From Toxonevra muliebris (Eukaryota > Arthropoda > Insecta > Diptera > Pallopteridae), in NCBI GenBank assembly GCA_963691655.1, contig OY829329.1:53023408-53087407 (forward strand): a stretch of DNA of 64,000 nucleotides, read 5' to 3'. Shown in pieces: positions 44,794 through 57,612 of this stretch. How positions within the stretch are numbered: position 1 is the stretch's first letter; every line of letters starts with the position of its first letter. Position numbers and translations under genes: made by a program. Below the pieces are notes generated by a model. It searched no databases. It saw only the letters and a program-made list of their open reading frames with translations, and had not been told where the DNA came from.

Positions 44794-44819
44794 TACAAAA
44801 CTGTATTCGTAAACAAATT

Positions 44820-45242
44820 AATCACAAATTAAATTTGTTAAAAATTTTGTGAAACTAGGCATCTTAAGTATTTTTTTAATAAAATAAAGTTGTAATTTGT
44901 CAACCTCTTCAAATTGTGCGAACCCCCAAACTTGCGCCCCATGGCAAGAAATAATTTCCACTTTGATTTTAACGATACATTTTGCCTCGATAGAAAATTA
45001 TTCCACGTCATGTTTATACTATTCTTCGCAGATAAGTTACGCACTTCAATATGTTTTTTGAACACCATTTTTGGAGTTAACGTAACGCCAAGATAGCAAT
45101 ATTCGCTCGCCATATTTATTACATTTCCATTGAAATGCCATTTTTCATTATTAGCGATCCTTCCTCCTTTTCTAAAAATCATTATTTCGGATTTATTTAG
45201 ATTGACTTCAATATTCCACATTTTACAATATTCTTCTAATTT
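44820..45242 (-). pseudogene. Non-LTR retrotransposon reverse transcriptase fragment (C-terminal part), frameshifted
   Basis: The minus-strand translation has features of the region after the RT catalytic site: LEEYCKMWNIEVNLNKSEIM, FRKGGRIA, and SEYCYLGVTLTP. A frame change near 44940 leads to GAQVWGFAQFEEVDKLQLYF and IKKILKMPS, also typical of non-LTR elements. There is no YADD catalytic motif, no endonuclease and no tail, so it is a dead fragment of about 420 bp. The clade is not resolved. Confidence 0.8.
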
Positions 45243-45349
45243 ACAAAAAAAAAAGAAGAATAAGAAACTGCTTAGAAAAATTTACCAAGTCGATACCAAC
45301 CATTTTTATACTATTTAAATTCTCGCTAAAATTTCTTGTACTACATATT

Positions 45350-47165
45350 TAGATCCAACTAGCTGACGCGGGAGATGTTGTTCTGCCCTTTCTAAGAAGA
45401 AACGGGAAAATTAAAGTTTATTTGAGTGACGAAGAATGAAGTTTCTTGATGCTTAAAATTTAACATTGATAATGACAATTCAAGCTTAAAGGTAAAAGTT
45501 TCTCGATTTAAATATTTATTGAGGCATGAAAATTGGCATTTTTAAAAGTATTTAATTTGCAGAAGAATATCAAAGACCGTTCTAGAAGTTATATTTAATT
45601 CCAAAAACTATTTAAAAATATGGACCCGTTTGCTATTTATTATAAAAATAGAATTTATTATAGAATTTAGTGCAGCGCCACCTATCGGATTTTGACGTAG
45701 TTAGGCAGGTTCTTGAGATATTTCATAAATTAGTATAAATAATAGTAAAAAATAATAATAATAATAAAAAGTAGAAGTAGAAAAAACAGTAAAAATAACA
45801 ATAAATTGTAGAAAAATGTAGTAAAAAAGTGGTAAAAAGTACAAGTAGATAAAGTAGTAAAAAAGTAGTCGAATATAAGAAATTTTTGGAAAAAATGGTG
45901 CATGGTGCAACCTCCACTAATCCAACAAGTATTATGATTATGAAAATTCAGGGTATATGGAAGGTGTCACACCCCCTTTGTCAACCCACCCATATTTTTG
46001 TTCTAGCATTGCCTTGTTAATTCACGTTCTTGTACCCAATTTCTGTACTCTGTTATAAATGATACTTGAGATGTACCCAAAAAAATATTAGGATTAATTT
46101 TATTATGGTTCAGTTGAAGTATAGAAAAAATATTTGAGGAGGCTCTATATTCATATCAAAGACCATTCTTGAAATTATTTAAAAATTTGAACCATTTTCA
46201 TATTTATTGTAAATATAGCATTTGTTACAGCGCCACCTATCGGATTTTAAGGTAGCTAGGCAGGTTCTTAAGATATTTCATAAAGTAATAGAAATAATAG
46301 TAGAAAAATGAATGGAAAACGTCGTAGAAAATAGCAGCAAAAAAGTAGAAGAAAATAGTAGTAGAAAAGGTAGTAGGAAAAATAATAGAAAATAGTATTA
46401 CAAATTGTTGTAAAGAAGTAGTAAAAAGATGGCAAAAAAAAATTGTAGAAAAATAGTTAAACACAGTAGTACAAAAATAGTAATAATGGAGTAGAAAGAG
46501 TTGTAGAAATAATAGTAAAAAATAGTAGTAGAAAAAACTGTAAAAAAGTAGAAAAATAGTAGAAAGTAGTAGTAGAAAATAAGAAAAAATATATTAAAAA
46601 AGTAGTAGAAAAAAGTACTAAAATAGTAGCTGAAAATATTGGTTGAAAAAGTAGTAGAAAATAAGAAAAATTTGAAGAAGAAAAGAAGTTTACAAGTAGT
46701 AGCAAATAGTTGTAGAATTAGTAGTAGAAATAGTAGTAAAAAATAAAAATGAAGCATGGTGCCACATCCACTAATCCAACAAACTGAAAGAATTTAAATT
46801 TTAGAACCGTACCATAAATGCCTCCTAAGATATCTCATAATGGAAATTCAGGTTATATGAAAGGTGCCACACCCCCTTTGTCAATCCCACACCCATACTT
46901 TTGTTGTAGCATGAAATTGTCAATTCTCGTTATTGTACCAAATTTCTGTACTGTGCTATAAATGGTTCTTGAGATATACCCAAAAAACGATTAGGATTGT
47001 ATGGGAAGTGCCACGCCCACTTTCCTAAAAGTCATTATGAATAGCTATGTTTCATCCTCCCGCCCAAGAAAATATATTCTGGAAATATGACTTCAATCGG
47101 TCGTTCAGAAGTCACACGATATCATACACACAAAACTCTAAGATTATATATATAAAGATATAAAT
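45350..47165. repeat. Degenerate interspersed element(s) with duplicated segments and GTAGAAA-rich tracts
   Basis: CAGCGCCACCTATCGGATTTT plus GTAG.TAGGCAGGTTCTT occurs at 45671 and again at 46228. GGTGTCACACCCCCTTTGTC and GGTGCCACACCCCCTTTGTC occur at about 45963 and 46863, each followed by TTCTGTACT.TG(C/T)TATAAATG. The start TAGCTGACGCGGGAGATGTT (45360) and the AT-rich end near 47160 resemble common insect interspersed repeats, class uncertain. The order A-B-A-B suggests a segmental duplication of about 0.55-0.9 kb. Confidence 0.55.
46270..46745. repeat. Imperfect GTAGAAAA/AATAGTAG triplet-like satellite
   Basis: Nearly 480 bp of purine-rich sequence made of (AATAGTAGTAGAAAA)-type units, also present at 45725-45870. 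The opposite strand gives Phe/Tyr-rich open frames that should not be read as proteins. Confidence 0.8.
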
Positions 47166-47169
47166 ACTA

Positions 47170-49355
47170 ACTTAATTGCTAGCTGTCGGGGGTAGTGCAC
47201 TATAAAAATCAGCAAAGCGTTTTAATAGCTTCAAAGCAAATAGAGGAATTCGCATGATTTTTGTATGCTTTGAATTTATTAATTTATTTGTTAAAATTTG
47301 GCGGGCTATAAAAATTTTACTGCAATTTTTCGTCAGCTCTTTTTTATTTCGGTGACTTCAAACATTAACGCTAATAAATTTCAGACATGCAAAGGAGAGA
47401 GTAATAAAAAAAAAAGGACAAAAGAGTTTACTAAAACAAAAAATTTACATAAAAAATGGAGTTCATTTTGTGGTTTCTATGCAATAAATTCAAACAATTT
47501 ACAAATCAACGGTTTTCTTGAAACTTGCTAGGTTGCAGCTATACAGATAAGGGCGGGCAAATACACACAAATTTACAAAAAAAAAAAGAAGGAATTCATG
47601 CTCCTGAAACGTGCTAATTTTCGAATTACACATATAACAGTTTCTTAAGAAAACCAAAAAGAAAAAAAAAACTTCTCAAAGATAAATTTGCGAAATTTCC
47701 ACTTAAAAACCCATGAGACAATTTAATTTCTTTAGGCTTTTCAAATGCATTCATCAAAAAAAAAAACAAAGATAACAATTTTTTCATTCAACAAAGACAC
47801 GCAAAAATGACCACACAGGTAACAGTCAAACAGACAGACATAGTTTTTTTTTTGGTATTTTTTTCTAAACTTGTCTTTCAACAGAATGACAACATATGCG
47901 ATGCCTTGTTGAGGCATTGTAAGTGAACCAGTTTGTCATCAGGATATGCCCTTCAGAGAACATACCCAAACATAAATTTTCAAATTTGAAGAAATAAGCA
48001 CGTTCCAGTTTTATACACACATATACAGATAAATTCATACAAGTATGGAAATACACACATATACAGATAAATTCATACAAGTATGGAAAAACAAAAAACA
48101 ATAAGGTATGCACACATACATAAAAAACCAAAAAGAAATGAAATTCTTTTATTTAACTATAAAAATGCTTAAGATTAGGGGGTAACAAAAAATATAAGAT
48201 AGTTTAAGATGATAGTGAATGCAGTAACACTTGAATTAAAAAGGTAACAGCAACAATACAAGAATATGCCTCAAACATACACATACGAGGTACATGCATA
48301 CACATGCACACCTATGTAGGTATTTCAGGTCCTTTTTCTCGTTCATAAAATATTTCTTTCAACAGTTTTTTCTTATTAGTTTTTACGAGTTTGTTTCTTT
48401 TGCGAATAACCAATGAAATTCTACTAGTTTTTTTATGTTATATTTTATTTATTTGTCTGCATCTTGTTTATTCTTCAGCAGCGTGCGTTCAACAATTGCA
48501 TTTTTATTATCTGCTTAGATAGACATTCTAAAATTCTGCCATATGGACAGACGCATGCTTATGTTTTTTTAACCCAGTAGGAAGTTGTGGCATCGATGAT
48601 CATATCATTAACGGTGTTCTTCCAGATATCAAAACCTCAAACTCTTAGACACGAGAGCACTGCTAATTTCGACTTTAACATATATGTAGTACTTCTATAT
48701 TGGCAGTACACACAAGAGTACAGATATATTGTTATTTGAATGAAAAAAACCGATAAACGAATGTACACGAAATGGCTTTTTAAAAGTAAAAAACTCAGGA
48801 GCGGTGTCAAGCATGTCAAATAATTTTTTCCTTCTTTTAGAGTTTAGTGTATGTGGCAATTGTTTTGAATTTGTTTTGTTTTGTTAAAGTCAATAATTGC
48901 TTTGAATTTAATAAATTAAAAGAGAAAAAGGTCCGTAGGAAGCTGTTTCTTGTGTAAAACAAAAATAAAGTTAATAAATTTATTTTGCATGAGGAAGTTG
49001 TGAACATTCACAACTGATGCCGAAATAGGCAGCAATTTGTGACTCAACCGCAAAAAAAATGTAAAGGAATATTTTTATTTGCTCAGCGCTTTTCACTTCT
49101 GAGGACTATTAACAAATAGAAAAAACCAGATATTTATGTATATAAAAATAGTTGAATTCGTTTCGGACAATATTCTTCCATTTTCATTTCGCCCCTGGAA
49201 CGATTTGACAATTGTTTGTCTGTGTAGTTCACAAATATACACATATACCAACACAAATAAACAATTTTGATATAGGCTGTCTCTCTTCGATTACGGAATT
49301 CAAATTCATTTTGAAGGTAGGTTGCTGCCAATATAGAAGAATTATATATATATGG
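47170..49355. other. Unassigned AT-rich DNA with one short tandem duplication
   Basis: Only the 38-bp duplication at 48013-48088 and A-runs (47577-47588, 47757-47766) stand out. No gene recognised. Confidence 0.4.
48013..48088. repeat. Perfect 38-bp tandem duplication
   Basis: Two identical adjacent 38-bp units beginning ATACACACATATACAG. Identity suggests a recent event or microsatellite-like slippage. Confidence 0.9.
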
Positions 49356-49362
49356 ATTTTAA

Positions 49363-50062
49363 TCTACCCGAGATGGTGAGAAATATCGATGTTTTCAAAT
49401 CGTTGTACATGAAAAGCTTTTCAATATTTTTTTTTGAGGTTTTTTGCAAGTTTTTCTACAGGCTTTGAACAATAATTTTCGCTTTTAATGTTAAAAATAT
49501 CTTTGTTAATAATGGTTCATTCGACGCCTCGAACTTGAGCCTGCCGAAAATAGTTGCTCCATGGTGGACATGATATCTCCGGTTTAAATATTCTGAAATG
49601 CAAAATGTAACCCATTTTGTAATCGTGAGACTTCCTGCTATCGCCTCATCTAGGGAATAAGAAAAAAATCTTCAATTTAAATCAGACGTTTGAAAAAAAT
49701 GACGATTTTTTGCCCTGTTTTTGTTTATATTTTGCATTAAAAACATTAGTTAAACAAATGCTTTCGCCATAATTCTAGATAAGGCCATACCTATACATTT
49801 GTTTAGTCGCCTAGTAAAATGTCAACTCAATTGGACTAGTGGTTTTTTGTGAATCGTGTCCATCGTCCCGAAAAAAATGGTTTCGAGAAAAACGAGTTTA
49901 GAGATTTACAAACATGGTACAAATGATGTAACTTACGGTTAATCAGCGATTCCAGGACCATACATTGCCCCCTCTTCTTTCTCATAAAACTCGTTGTCTA
50001 CGTCAAAAATATTAAATAAACAAAAAATCGATTTTTCGGACCATATCGGGTAGAATACCCCC
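49363..50062. mobile_element. TTAA-flanked element related to 22393-23083
   Basis: TTAA at 49359-49362 and 50063-50066. The inverted right end reads GGGGGTATTCTACCCGATAT followed by GGTCCGAAAAATCGATTTTT; the left end TCTACCCGAGATGG lacks the first eight bases, as if trimmed. The subterminal AAAAATCGATTTTT and an internal TTTCGAGAAAAACG are shared with the other GGG-ended TTAA elements. Confidence 0.6.
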
Positions 50063-50066
50063 TTAA

Positions 50067-52254
50067 TAAGTAGAAAAAAAGTATTTGATTTAAATTCAAT
50101 AGGAAAGGAATTACCAAATTATTAAAAGTTTCAAAGAAGACAAATTTTAAATTAAGAAAAAAATGTGGTTCGGAAAAAAACTTTGTTTGGTTGGTTTTTG
50201 TGATCGAACATCGGAGAGATAATTACTAGGAGTTGCATTTATACAAAATCATCAGACAGTAGGAGCCTAAGAAGAGCTGCCCCAAAAATGGATTGAATTC
50301 TAATGCAAAGATAATACTCGTCATGAAAGTTAAATTCAAAATTGACCAGAATTTTGAATCCCAAAATAAAGTTCCCAAATTAGAGAACTACAGCTTGGGA
50401 CCTAAACTTAAAACTTCAGTTTCGGAATACGTTTCACAACATAACTTCATAACGCATGAAGTGAAAAACGATTGCCGAAGGTTTACAAGGGAGAAAGGCC
50501 AAGCAAAAAACTATATGAAATTATTATCCAAGCTGAACTTTGCAAGAAGGTTCGAAACATTTTCTCCAAAAAGGTCATGTAAAAGCTAACTTCGGGATAG
50601 AGTTCGACGATTCTCAAATGGGATGAGTGAAAACCTCGGCATAGTCAAAACACTACGATTTTCGTAAGAAGCCAGTGTTTCCAGATCGAACTTCTGACAA
50701 TCAGTAAAGAAATCACTGTTCAAACTTTAAGATAAGGCTAAGATTTAAAAACTCTAGACCCAAACTAAATAATCTCTAAATTAGTCAATCAATATAGGAA
50801 CTTAGACGCTTCTCTATCCAAGTATATTTGATAAACTTTTCCTAGGAATCTTAACCGACATTCGCTGTTAGGAATCGGCGTTAAACTGCAGGTCAAACTA
50901 TGTGGTATCACAATGGGCCGTTCAGGCCTAAGTGTGTCTCTCGACAGACACTCCAACCTAACCTAACCGAGATTTCCAGAATTGGGATTGGGAAGTTTTG
51001 CCAATACCTTACCAAGTCAGCTCCAGTGAGTAAGTTAATACATTACTAAAGTTGGACACAGTAACTTAAAACTAGTTAGGGGTAAGGGGGCAAGTTTCGC
51101 CCTTCCTCGAGCAATGGATGCCCATATATATAATATGTTGATAAACTCACCTAATAATTTGCAATCCTTCCCCTCCCTCCATTTAAGTGCAATTATGCTA
51201 AGTCCTGGATACATTCCCCTGTTCCCTACATATCCTTTTTTAATTATAAATCAAACCCCTTTTAACTATAACAATTTCTAAAGACCAGCCGTCAAAAATA
51301 AATTTGTAAATGCAATCCAATTCCATTGAATGTTCATTAGCAAGTAAGTAGAGGTAGCACAATTCTTTTGGTCTTGCAGACAACATCAATGACAATATTA
51401 ATGACAGCACGAGGACATTTCCGCATGGGTAAATAAACATATCTACTTTATAAATAAATATGTGTGCATCATAGATTCTGCTTGTAATGTTGAAGGTTTG
51501 AACCTGATATATACATATGTATGTATGCATTTTTCTTTCGGTTTTTATATTCTATACTAGTTACAGCTTATTGCCATGCTTGAGTGCATAGAATAAACAA
51601 CAACAACATTTTTGTTGTTAAATATATATATAAATATATATATCTATATATATTGCTCATTATATTGGTAACACTGACTGACTGTTTTTTTTTTTTTTGT
51701 TCTTGCTGCTTTTGTTGTTGCTGTAGATGTTGTTACATTTAACGCACGATCATTAACCGCGAAACATTGAAATGGAATTTTTCTTGTTGCAATATATTTC
51801 TACATTTTGTTTTTCATTCTTCTTTCTGAATTTTTGTTGCTGCTACTGCTCTTGACAAATGTGCAATAGCAACTAACAACAGCAGCAATAATAGCTAGTA
51901 TTGTTGAGTTGTTTGGAAAATGTTGTATGGTATGTGAGATGATTGCGTTGTAATTCCAGGAAAAAAGTGAAAAATATGTTGTTTGCAAACAAACAAAACA
52001 AAAAAAAAAAAAAACCATACCAAAAACAAGTTAAAGTAGAATTAAGTACTATAAATGAATTTTTGATATGATCTTTAAGAAATACGGTACTACTTCTTTA
52101 AGTAAGTATGAAAAACTTTGCTATTCGAATATTATTTTTTGCAGCTGGCTATAATAGTCCATAAATTTTCTAAATTTTTAGAAATAAACGCAAAACTTTA
52201 ATTGATGTTTGGGAACTAAGGGAGAAAGAAAAGTAAAATTTATAAACTGGGGCT
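50067..52254. other. Unassigned, contains one dispersed repeat copy
   Basis: No gene recognised. A + strand frame at 50293-50589 (98 aa) has no family features. A TATA-rich microsatellite is at 51622-51655. Confidence 0.4.
50868..50985. repeat. Dispersed GGCGTTAAACTG repeat, copy 2, ending CCTAACCTAACC
   Basis: GGAATCGGCGTTAAACTGCA, AACTATGTGGTATCACA, GGGCCGTTCAGGCCTAAGTG and ACTCCAACCTAACCTAACC. On the minus strand it begins GGTTAGGTTAGGTTGGAGTG, a start common to abundant fly repeats. Confidence 0.7.
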
Positions 52255-52259
52255 ATTAA

Positions 52260-52584
52260 AACAGTGACGGCCATTCTGTAACAGTGAAAAAATGCATATC
52301 GCTCATTTACTAAAAGACTGTCATAACTCAAAAAACTCGATTTTGCAGAAAACGCGTTTGAAGTTTTCAATTGACTACCACTTTGCAGAAAAAAGCAGAA
52401 ATCTTATAATTCTCATTAACTCAAAAATCGTGTTTTTTGACTTGTAACAGTCTTTTAGTAAATGAGCGATATGTATTAGTATTTAAAATCTTTTACACTG
52501 AAATAGTGAGGCAACGACAATTAAACAGCTTAACGGATTAAAGCCTTTCTTGGTATTAAAGTGCACTTTTTGGCCGTCACTGTT
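52260..52584. mobile_element. MITE with AACAGTGACGGCCA ends and ATTAA flanks
   Basis: AACAGTGACGGCCA is exactly inverted at the right end (TGGCCGTCACTGTT). ATTAA occurs at 52255-52259 and 52585-52589. Inside, CATATCGCTCATTTACTAAA (from 52296) is the perfect inverse of sequence ending at 52472, so the element has a second, subterminal inverted repeat of about 27 bp. Confidence 0.82.
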
Positions 52585-52589
52585 ATTAA

Positions 52590-53522
52590 GTTTTTAAGAA
52601 AGCAAAGAGTGTTGCCATCAATTTCCTCAAGCCTATCCAAAATACTTCTAGTTGCTACGAAATGGAACTTTTTATTACTTTTCCAGCAGATTTGTAAAAG
52701 AAGTAGATAGCATTTTCAAGAAAGCTCTTCTTGAGCTTTCAACTTTCTTGTATAAGCTTTAAATTTCAATGTTTATTAACAATGAACAAATATAAGACCG
52801 ACCAACTGAAGTAAGTAGAAGAAGTTTTCGGTCTTCAACCAATTGGCATGTGATTTTGTTTGTGATATTCCAGGTCCAAGGTTGTCTTTTTTTCTCAAAC
52901 AGCCAACATCACTACAATTATCATCATTATGCAGTTTCAATTTACTTTAGAAAAAAACATACTTAATCAATATAAAGTCGTATAACTATAAACATTATTT
53001 TAATTAGAATCAAGTGTTAGTGCTGTACAACAAACAAACTGTCAGTTCGACAGCTAACAAACGGCTAGTACGGACAGATAAATGTATCAAACAATGTTTC
53101 AATTTCAATGTTGTTTTACCACTCTTTTAAATGAAACCTCTACTTCTTCTTCTACTCATCATGTGTATTGCCTTTTATGGTGGCTTTTAGCTGGTATTTC
53201 AAGCATTTTGTTTGATTAATTTTTTTAAAAACTTCTTTCTAGTTGTTAGTCTTCTTTTATAACTTTGAATGAAGCTGCCGGGTTATTCTTGTATTTAGTT
53301 ATTCTTTCGATTTCTTTCTACTTCACGTAGAATGTTGATTACTGTTGCTGCTTTTGCTGCTGATGTGTTGATAATGTATAATAGTTGGTTGTTGGTTGTT
53401 GGTTGTAATTAGTTACATTTGTATACAGTTAATATTGTTTGTTAACTTGATTAATATTTTAATTGTATTAATTAAAAAACCATTGACATAATTAGTGATA
53501 GGGAAGATTATTTAAGAAAAAT
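52590..53522. other. Unassigned AT-rich DNA
   Basis: A GGTTGTT triplication at 53384-53404 is the only ordered feature seen. Confidence 0.4.
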
Positions 53523-53698
53523 TCAATTAAAGTGCTTAGTAACTTTAATTGTCTAACTTAACATTACTTCTTTAGGCAAGGTTAGGTTAGTTTAGGTTGA
53601 AATGGCTGCCTCAATTAAAGTGCTTAGTAACCTTAATTGTCTAACTTAACATTACTTCTTTAGGCAAGGTTAGGTTAGTTTAGGTTGAAATGGCTGCC
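53523..53698. repeat. 88-bp tandem duplication (one mismatch) containing GGTTAGGTTAG
   Basis: Units 53523-53610 and 53611-53698 differ at one base. Each holds AAGGTTAGGTTAGTTTAGG followed by TTGAAATGGCTGCC, a known style of abundant dipteran repeat start; after the second unit the repeat continues (TGCGGGTGTCTACACTGC). Confidence 0.92.
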
Positions 53699-56600
53699 TG
53701 CGGGTGTCTACACTGCTACTACTACAATTATGGCAATACAACCCATTGAGGGCATGGACTGAGCTACTCACATCAATTCCTCTTGTGTAACTTTTATTTG
53801 TATACGAATAGAAGCGACATATATATCTTTATGGCAAATCGAATATTGTGAAATACTTTTGTGCAAACAGTTTGGTGTCAAATGCTGTTTGGCACAGACG
53901 AATACTCTGGTATCGTTTGACACTGAAAAATGTTAAACGTTTGACAGTTTCTCAAAAAACCTTCACGAGTCAAGTAGAAACAATATCATTTAGCTTGTTT
54001 ACAGTGTCTTCCACGCTATTGCAGCACACAAGGCAGGCACAGTCACTGAATAAAAAAATGCACTGCGACTAGCATAAGTTGAAGTTAGGCATAGTTTGAA
54101 TTTGCATTGAGTTGCATGAGTATCTCGAAGGCGCATTTAAGTTTTTCACATTCAAGTGTTACTTCCGTAGCGAATAATGATTGCAATAAAAAAGAATCTA
54201 TTTCGAATACGTTTATGTATCAAAAACACCATTGAAACATTTACCACATGCAAGGCGCCATACATTTTACTTAGAACTACATAACAAATAAAATATTTGA
54301 AATATAAAAGTCTAAACTTCGATGCTAATCATATTCGAAAAATTATGTCAATGAAGTAAATAAATGAAATTTATCAAAAAGCTCTTGATTGGCACTCCTC
54401 TCAAGGCAGCCCCAAGAAGGACCAGGTCATATTTTTCAACACCAGGTGTTCCGGAATAAAGCTGACATAATAAAAATTATATTTTTTATCTAGGCACTAT
54501 ATATTTTTTTTCCAGCTTCGAAATAAATAAAATATTTAAAATGGAAAAAATAGTTGCCCTACATTTAGCCCTGGTCAGTATGTTTAAAAAATTATTTCAT
54601 TATAAATAAATGATATTTGTGAACAGCGGAGTCACATTAAAAGACTCAAAAAAAAGAAAAAACACTCAGGCGTGTACTGAAGTTGTTTGCCAAGAACAGT
54701 AGCAAATAGAATTTGAAATTATACTCTAGTGAAAAATATAAAAATTGATGATGACACTAAATAAATTATTTAAATTAGAAAATTAAATAAATTGAACTAT
54801 AGTCAATAAATCAATCTAACCTTAAAGAAAATGAACTAACGCCACACAAAACAAATTGCTCATCAAAACAACCACCAAACAATTGAAATCAACAAACATT
54901 CCCAGATATTGTACCTACATATGAACTCGTAAATATAAACAGGTCCACACCGAAAGAACTAAACTAATAAATTAATGAGGGTTAAAGCAGAAAATTTGTG
55001 TGTATAGATATTGCTAGAATACTGGTTGAAATAAAAACAACAAACCAAAATACATAAACTTACATACCTGATATAAAATAAAATTAACAACATGCAACAA
55101 CCAGAATAGCAACAACAACAACAATATAAGCACTTATAATTATAAACACTGATTAGAAAAACATAAGAAAGAGAAGAAAAAAAAATTATACCCTTAAAGC
55201 ATAAATACGAGGCAAAATATAATAAGCTTGTTGCGCATGAGCATGCATGGCGGTCGAAGAACACAGGGAATAAGAATAATTGAGAGTGAATGTATGTCCG
55301 TGTGTGTGTGTGTCAAATCAACAGATAAACAGACGGTCAGACATTTATTCATAAAAGATACAAATACACAAACACAAGGTGTTTGACAGCAGCAACCATT
55401 CGGAGAGTACCACCAGCAGAAAAAGAATACAATAACAAAAATTGTTGGTAGGCATATTAATTCACTTAATCAGGATTCGGAATTTTTTCGGAGGTTTTTC
55501 TTTTTTCTTTTCTCATATTTTTTTTTTTTTTTTTTTTTTTTGATTTATCAAAGATAAATGGATGATGATGGTTTTTGAGTTGATGGTTGATGATGCTTAC
55601 TACTCAAATGCCAGCGGATTTATATTTTATTTGAAGGCGGCATGCTAGCACTAGTGATAGAAAATTTACAAATTGCACCTTGAAAAAAAAAAAACAAAAA
55701 CAAAATAACGATACGGAAATGTAATTGAAATGAGAAGATGATAAGTAGGAAATGAAAGCACGGCAGCAATAGCAATAACAGAAGGATGACGATCACCATA
55801 ATCGTCATTACGATCAACATGATCATACTCATGATGAAATTATAGCGGGAAGAGAAAAAGAGAAAGGTTAGTTTCAGGTGACAGCAGACTTAAGGTGAAA
55901 AATGGGAATTGAGATTATGATAGTGTAAGATGAAAAAAAAAACACAAATAATTTCGTATAAAGAATGTTTGAGGAAAATGTGGAAAAGTACCACAAAAGT
56001 AACAAAAAAATATAAAAGTAGTTGAGGGTGCATCTATAAAGAATTTACTGTGAAAAAACCAACATTTTCATATATGTACCACATATAGTATAAATATAAT
56101 TAAGAAAAGTCTCCAATTTTGAGGAAGAATTAGTAGGAAGTGTTGCTGCTGCCATTGCAATTTAATATAATTTACAAGGGTAGTTAGTAATAAATTTGTA
56201 GTGTGTGGTGTATTATTAAAAGGCACGTTCAATTCCTTTTCATTCTGTTTTTTTTTTTTTTTTTTTGAAGAGTTTTGTTGCTATTTTAGGAATTTTTTAC
56301 ATATTTTGTATCGATATTTTCGATATCTGAGTGTATGTGGAAAAGGAAATAAGGAAGTTCTTCTAAATTTTCAAGTAGTAACAGTGAAATGACAATTAGG
56401 TTCCGTATTTTTTTTTTTTTTTTTTTTTTATATTTCGGTTCAAATTGCATTTAAGTGTATGTGATTCCAAGAAATTGATTCGAAACTTATTATTTGAAGT
56501 AGAGATTTGTTTCATTTATTTTGATGAAGAAGATTAATGTGTCTTAAAAAAATATTGAAAAAGTTATAAAAATATTAGGAAGCAATTTGTATTTGCAGAG

Positions 56601-56777
56601 ATTTTTATATATAAAAAATGTATACAAATTTTATATAAGATTGATGCAAAAATTCTAGGAAGTGAAAAAATTGCTTAACTTTTATTTTAAAATCAATATT
56701 GATGGCGCCTATTGGAGACTTGCACCTATTTGACGTCAAGCCAAGGATTACTCCAGAAGTACCAGTTAAGGTGCGCC
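53699..56777. other. Unassigned AT-rich DNA with T-runs
   Basis: T-runs at 55519-55541, 56249-56266 and 56409-56429. A TG microsatellite is near 55299-55312. No gene recognised. Confidence 0.4.
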
Positions 56778-56780
56778 TAA

Positions 56781-56899
56781 TGCTTGGTTTTCACTATGTC
56801 ATATTTGCCATCAAAGAGAGAAAAAGAGAGAATTTCCCATATGAAATTTGCCAACATGCTGGCAAATTTTATTGAATTTGACATAGTGAAAACCAGGCA
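56781..56899. mobile_element. Small Harbinger-like MITE (119 bp, TAA duplication)
   Basis: TGCTTGGTTTTCACTATGTC and, inverted, TGCCTGGTTTTCACTATGTC form the ends. TAA flanks at 56778-56780 and 56900-56902. A second internal pair ATTTGCCA.C / G.TGGCAAAT adds to the palindrome. Confidence 0.82.
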
Positions 56900-57186
56900 T
56901 AACGTGGGGTATTTGTTGAATACAACAACTAAACAAGAATTTAATGACTTCGACTGGCATCCGTTCACGTTTTGTTTTTACTGACATATAAAATCTATAA
57001 AATTTCGAAATAAAATCAGAGCTTTAGCGGGGTAGTTGTTTAATGCAAAATCAAAATAAAAGATTATTGACTTAAGTAATAATTATTGATATTTCTTAGT
57101 TTTTATTGCCATAAAAGCAGCATTTACGTTTCGAATTAAAATCTCAGTATTAATGGCGCCCATGGGGGGGGGGGGGGTTTGTTTAA

Positions 57187-57608
57187 CCATTCAGAGGGCG
57201 CGCTCTGAAAAGTTACACGAGAGGGAGCGCCGTGGCAATTTAGCTGCAAGGTGAATTTCATAGTATCGACTGCAATTTTTCTTATTTATAGCAAAAAATC
57301 ATTAAAATAAAACAACTAGTGATATTGAAATATATTTTAAGCATTTATTTTTAAATGTTTATTTGTCATCGTTTTGACTTTGAAAAAATTTCATCAAGCT
57401 ACCCTTGAATTTTTTTGTTACACGAGAGGGCGCGGCGCGGCAACTTAGCCGCAAAAGCGAGATACCAATTTTCAAACACAAATAGCAGCTAAACGATGTA
57501 ACACAGAAACCAACGACTAACGGAAAACCCTGCTGCATCGCAAAACTTACAAAGTCACTTGAGTGGCGGTGGTCGGCTACTATGATTAAAGTCGCGCTTT
57601 CCGAAGGG
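57187..57608. mobile_element. piggyBac-like MITE (TTAA duplication)
   Basis: The ends CCATTCAGAGGGCGCGCTCT and, inverted, CCCTTCGGAAAGCGCGACTT are flanked by TTAA at 57183-57186 and 57609-57612. Inside, GTTACACGAGAGGG occurs twice (57212, 57418) each followed by GCGCC/GCGGCGCGGCAA, so an internal repeat is present. Confidence 0.65.
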
Positions 57609-57612
57609 TTAA

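Noticed and set aside
45701..46757. Several Phe/Tyr/Leu-rich minus-strand frames
   Set aside because: Direct translation of the GTAGAAA satellite, not proteins.
50293..50589. 98-aa + strand frame
   Set aside because: No recognisable motif, surrounded by repeat debris; could be chance.
56784..56984. Overlapping frames on both strands at the small Harbinger-like MITE
   Set aside because: They mirror one another because of the palindrome.
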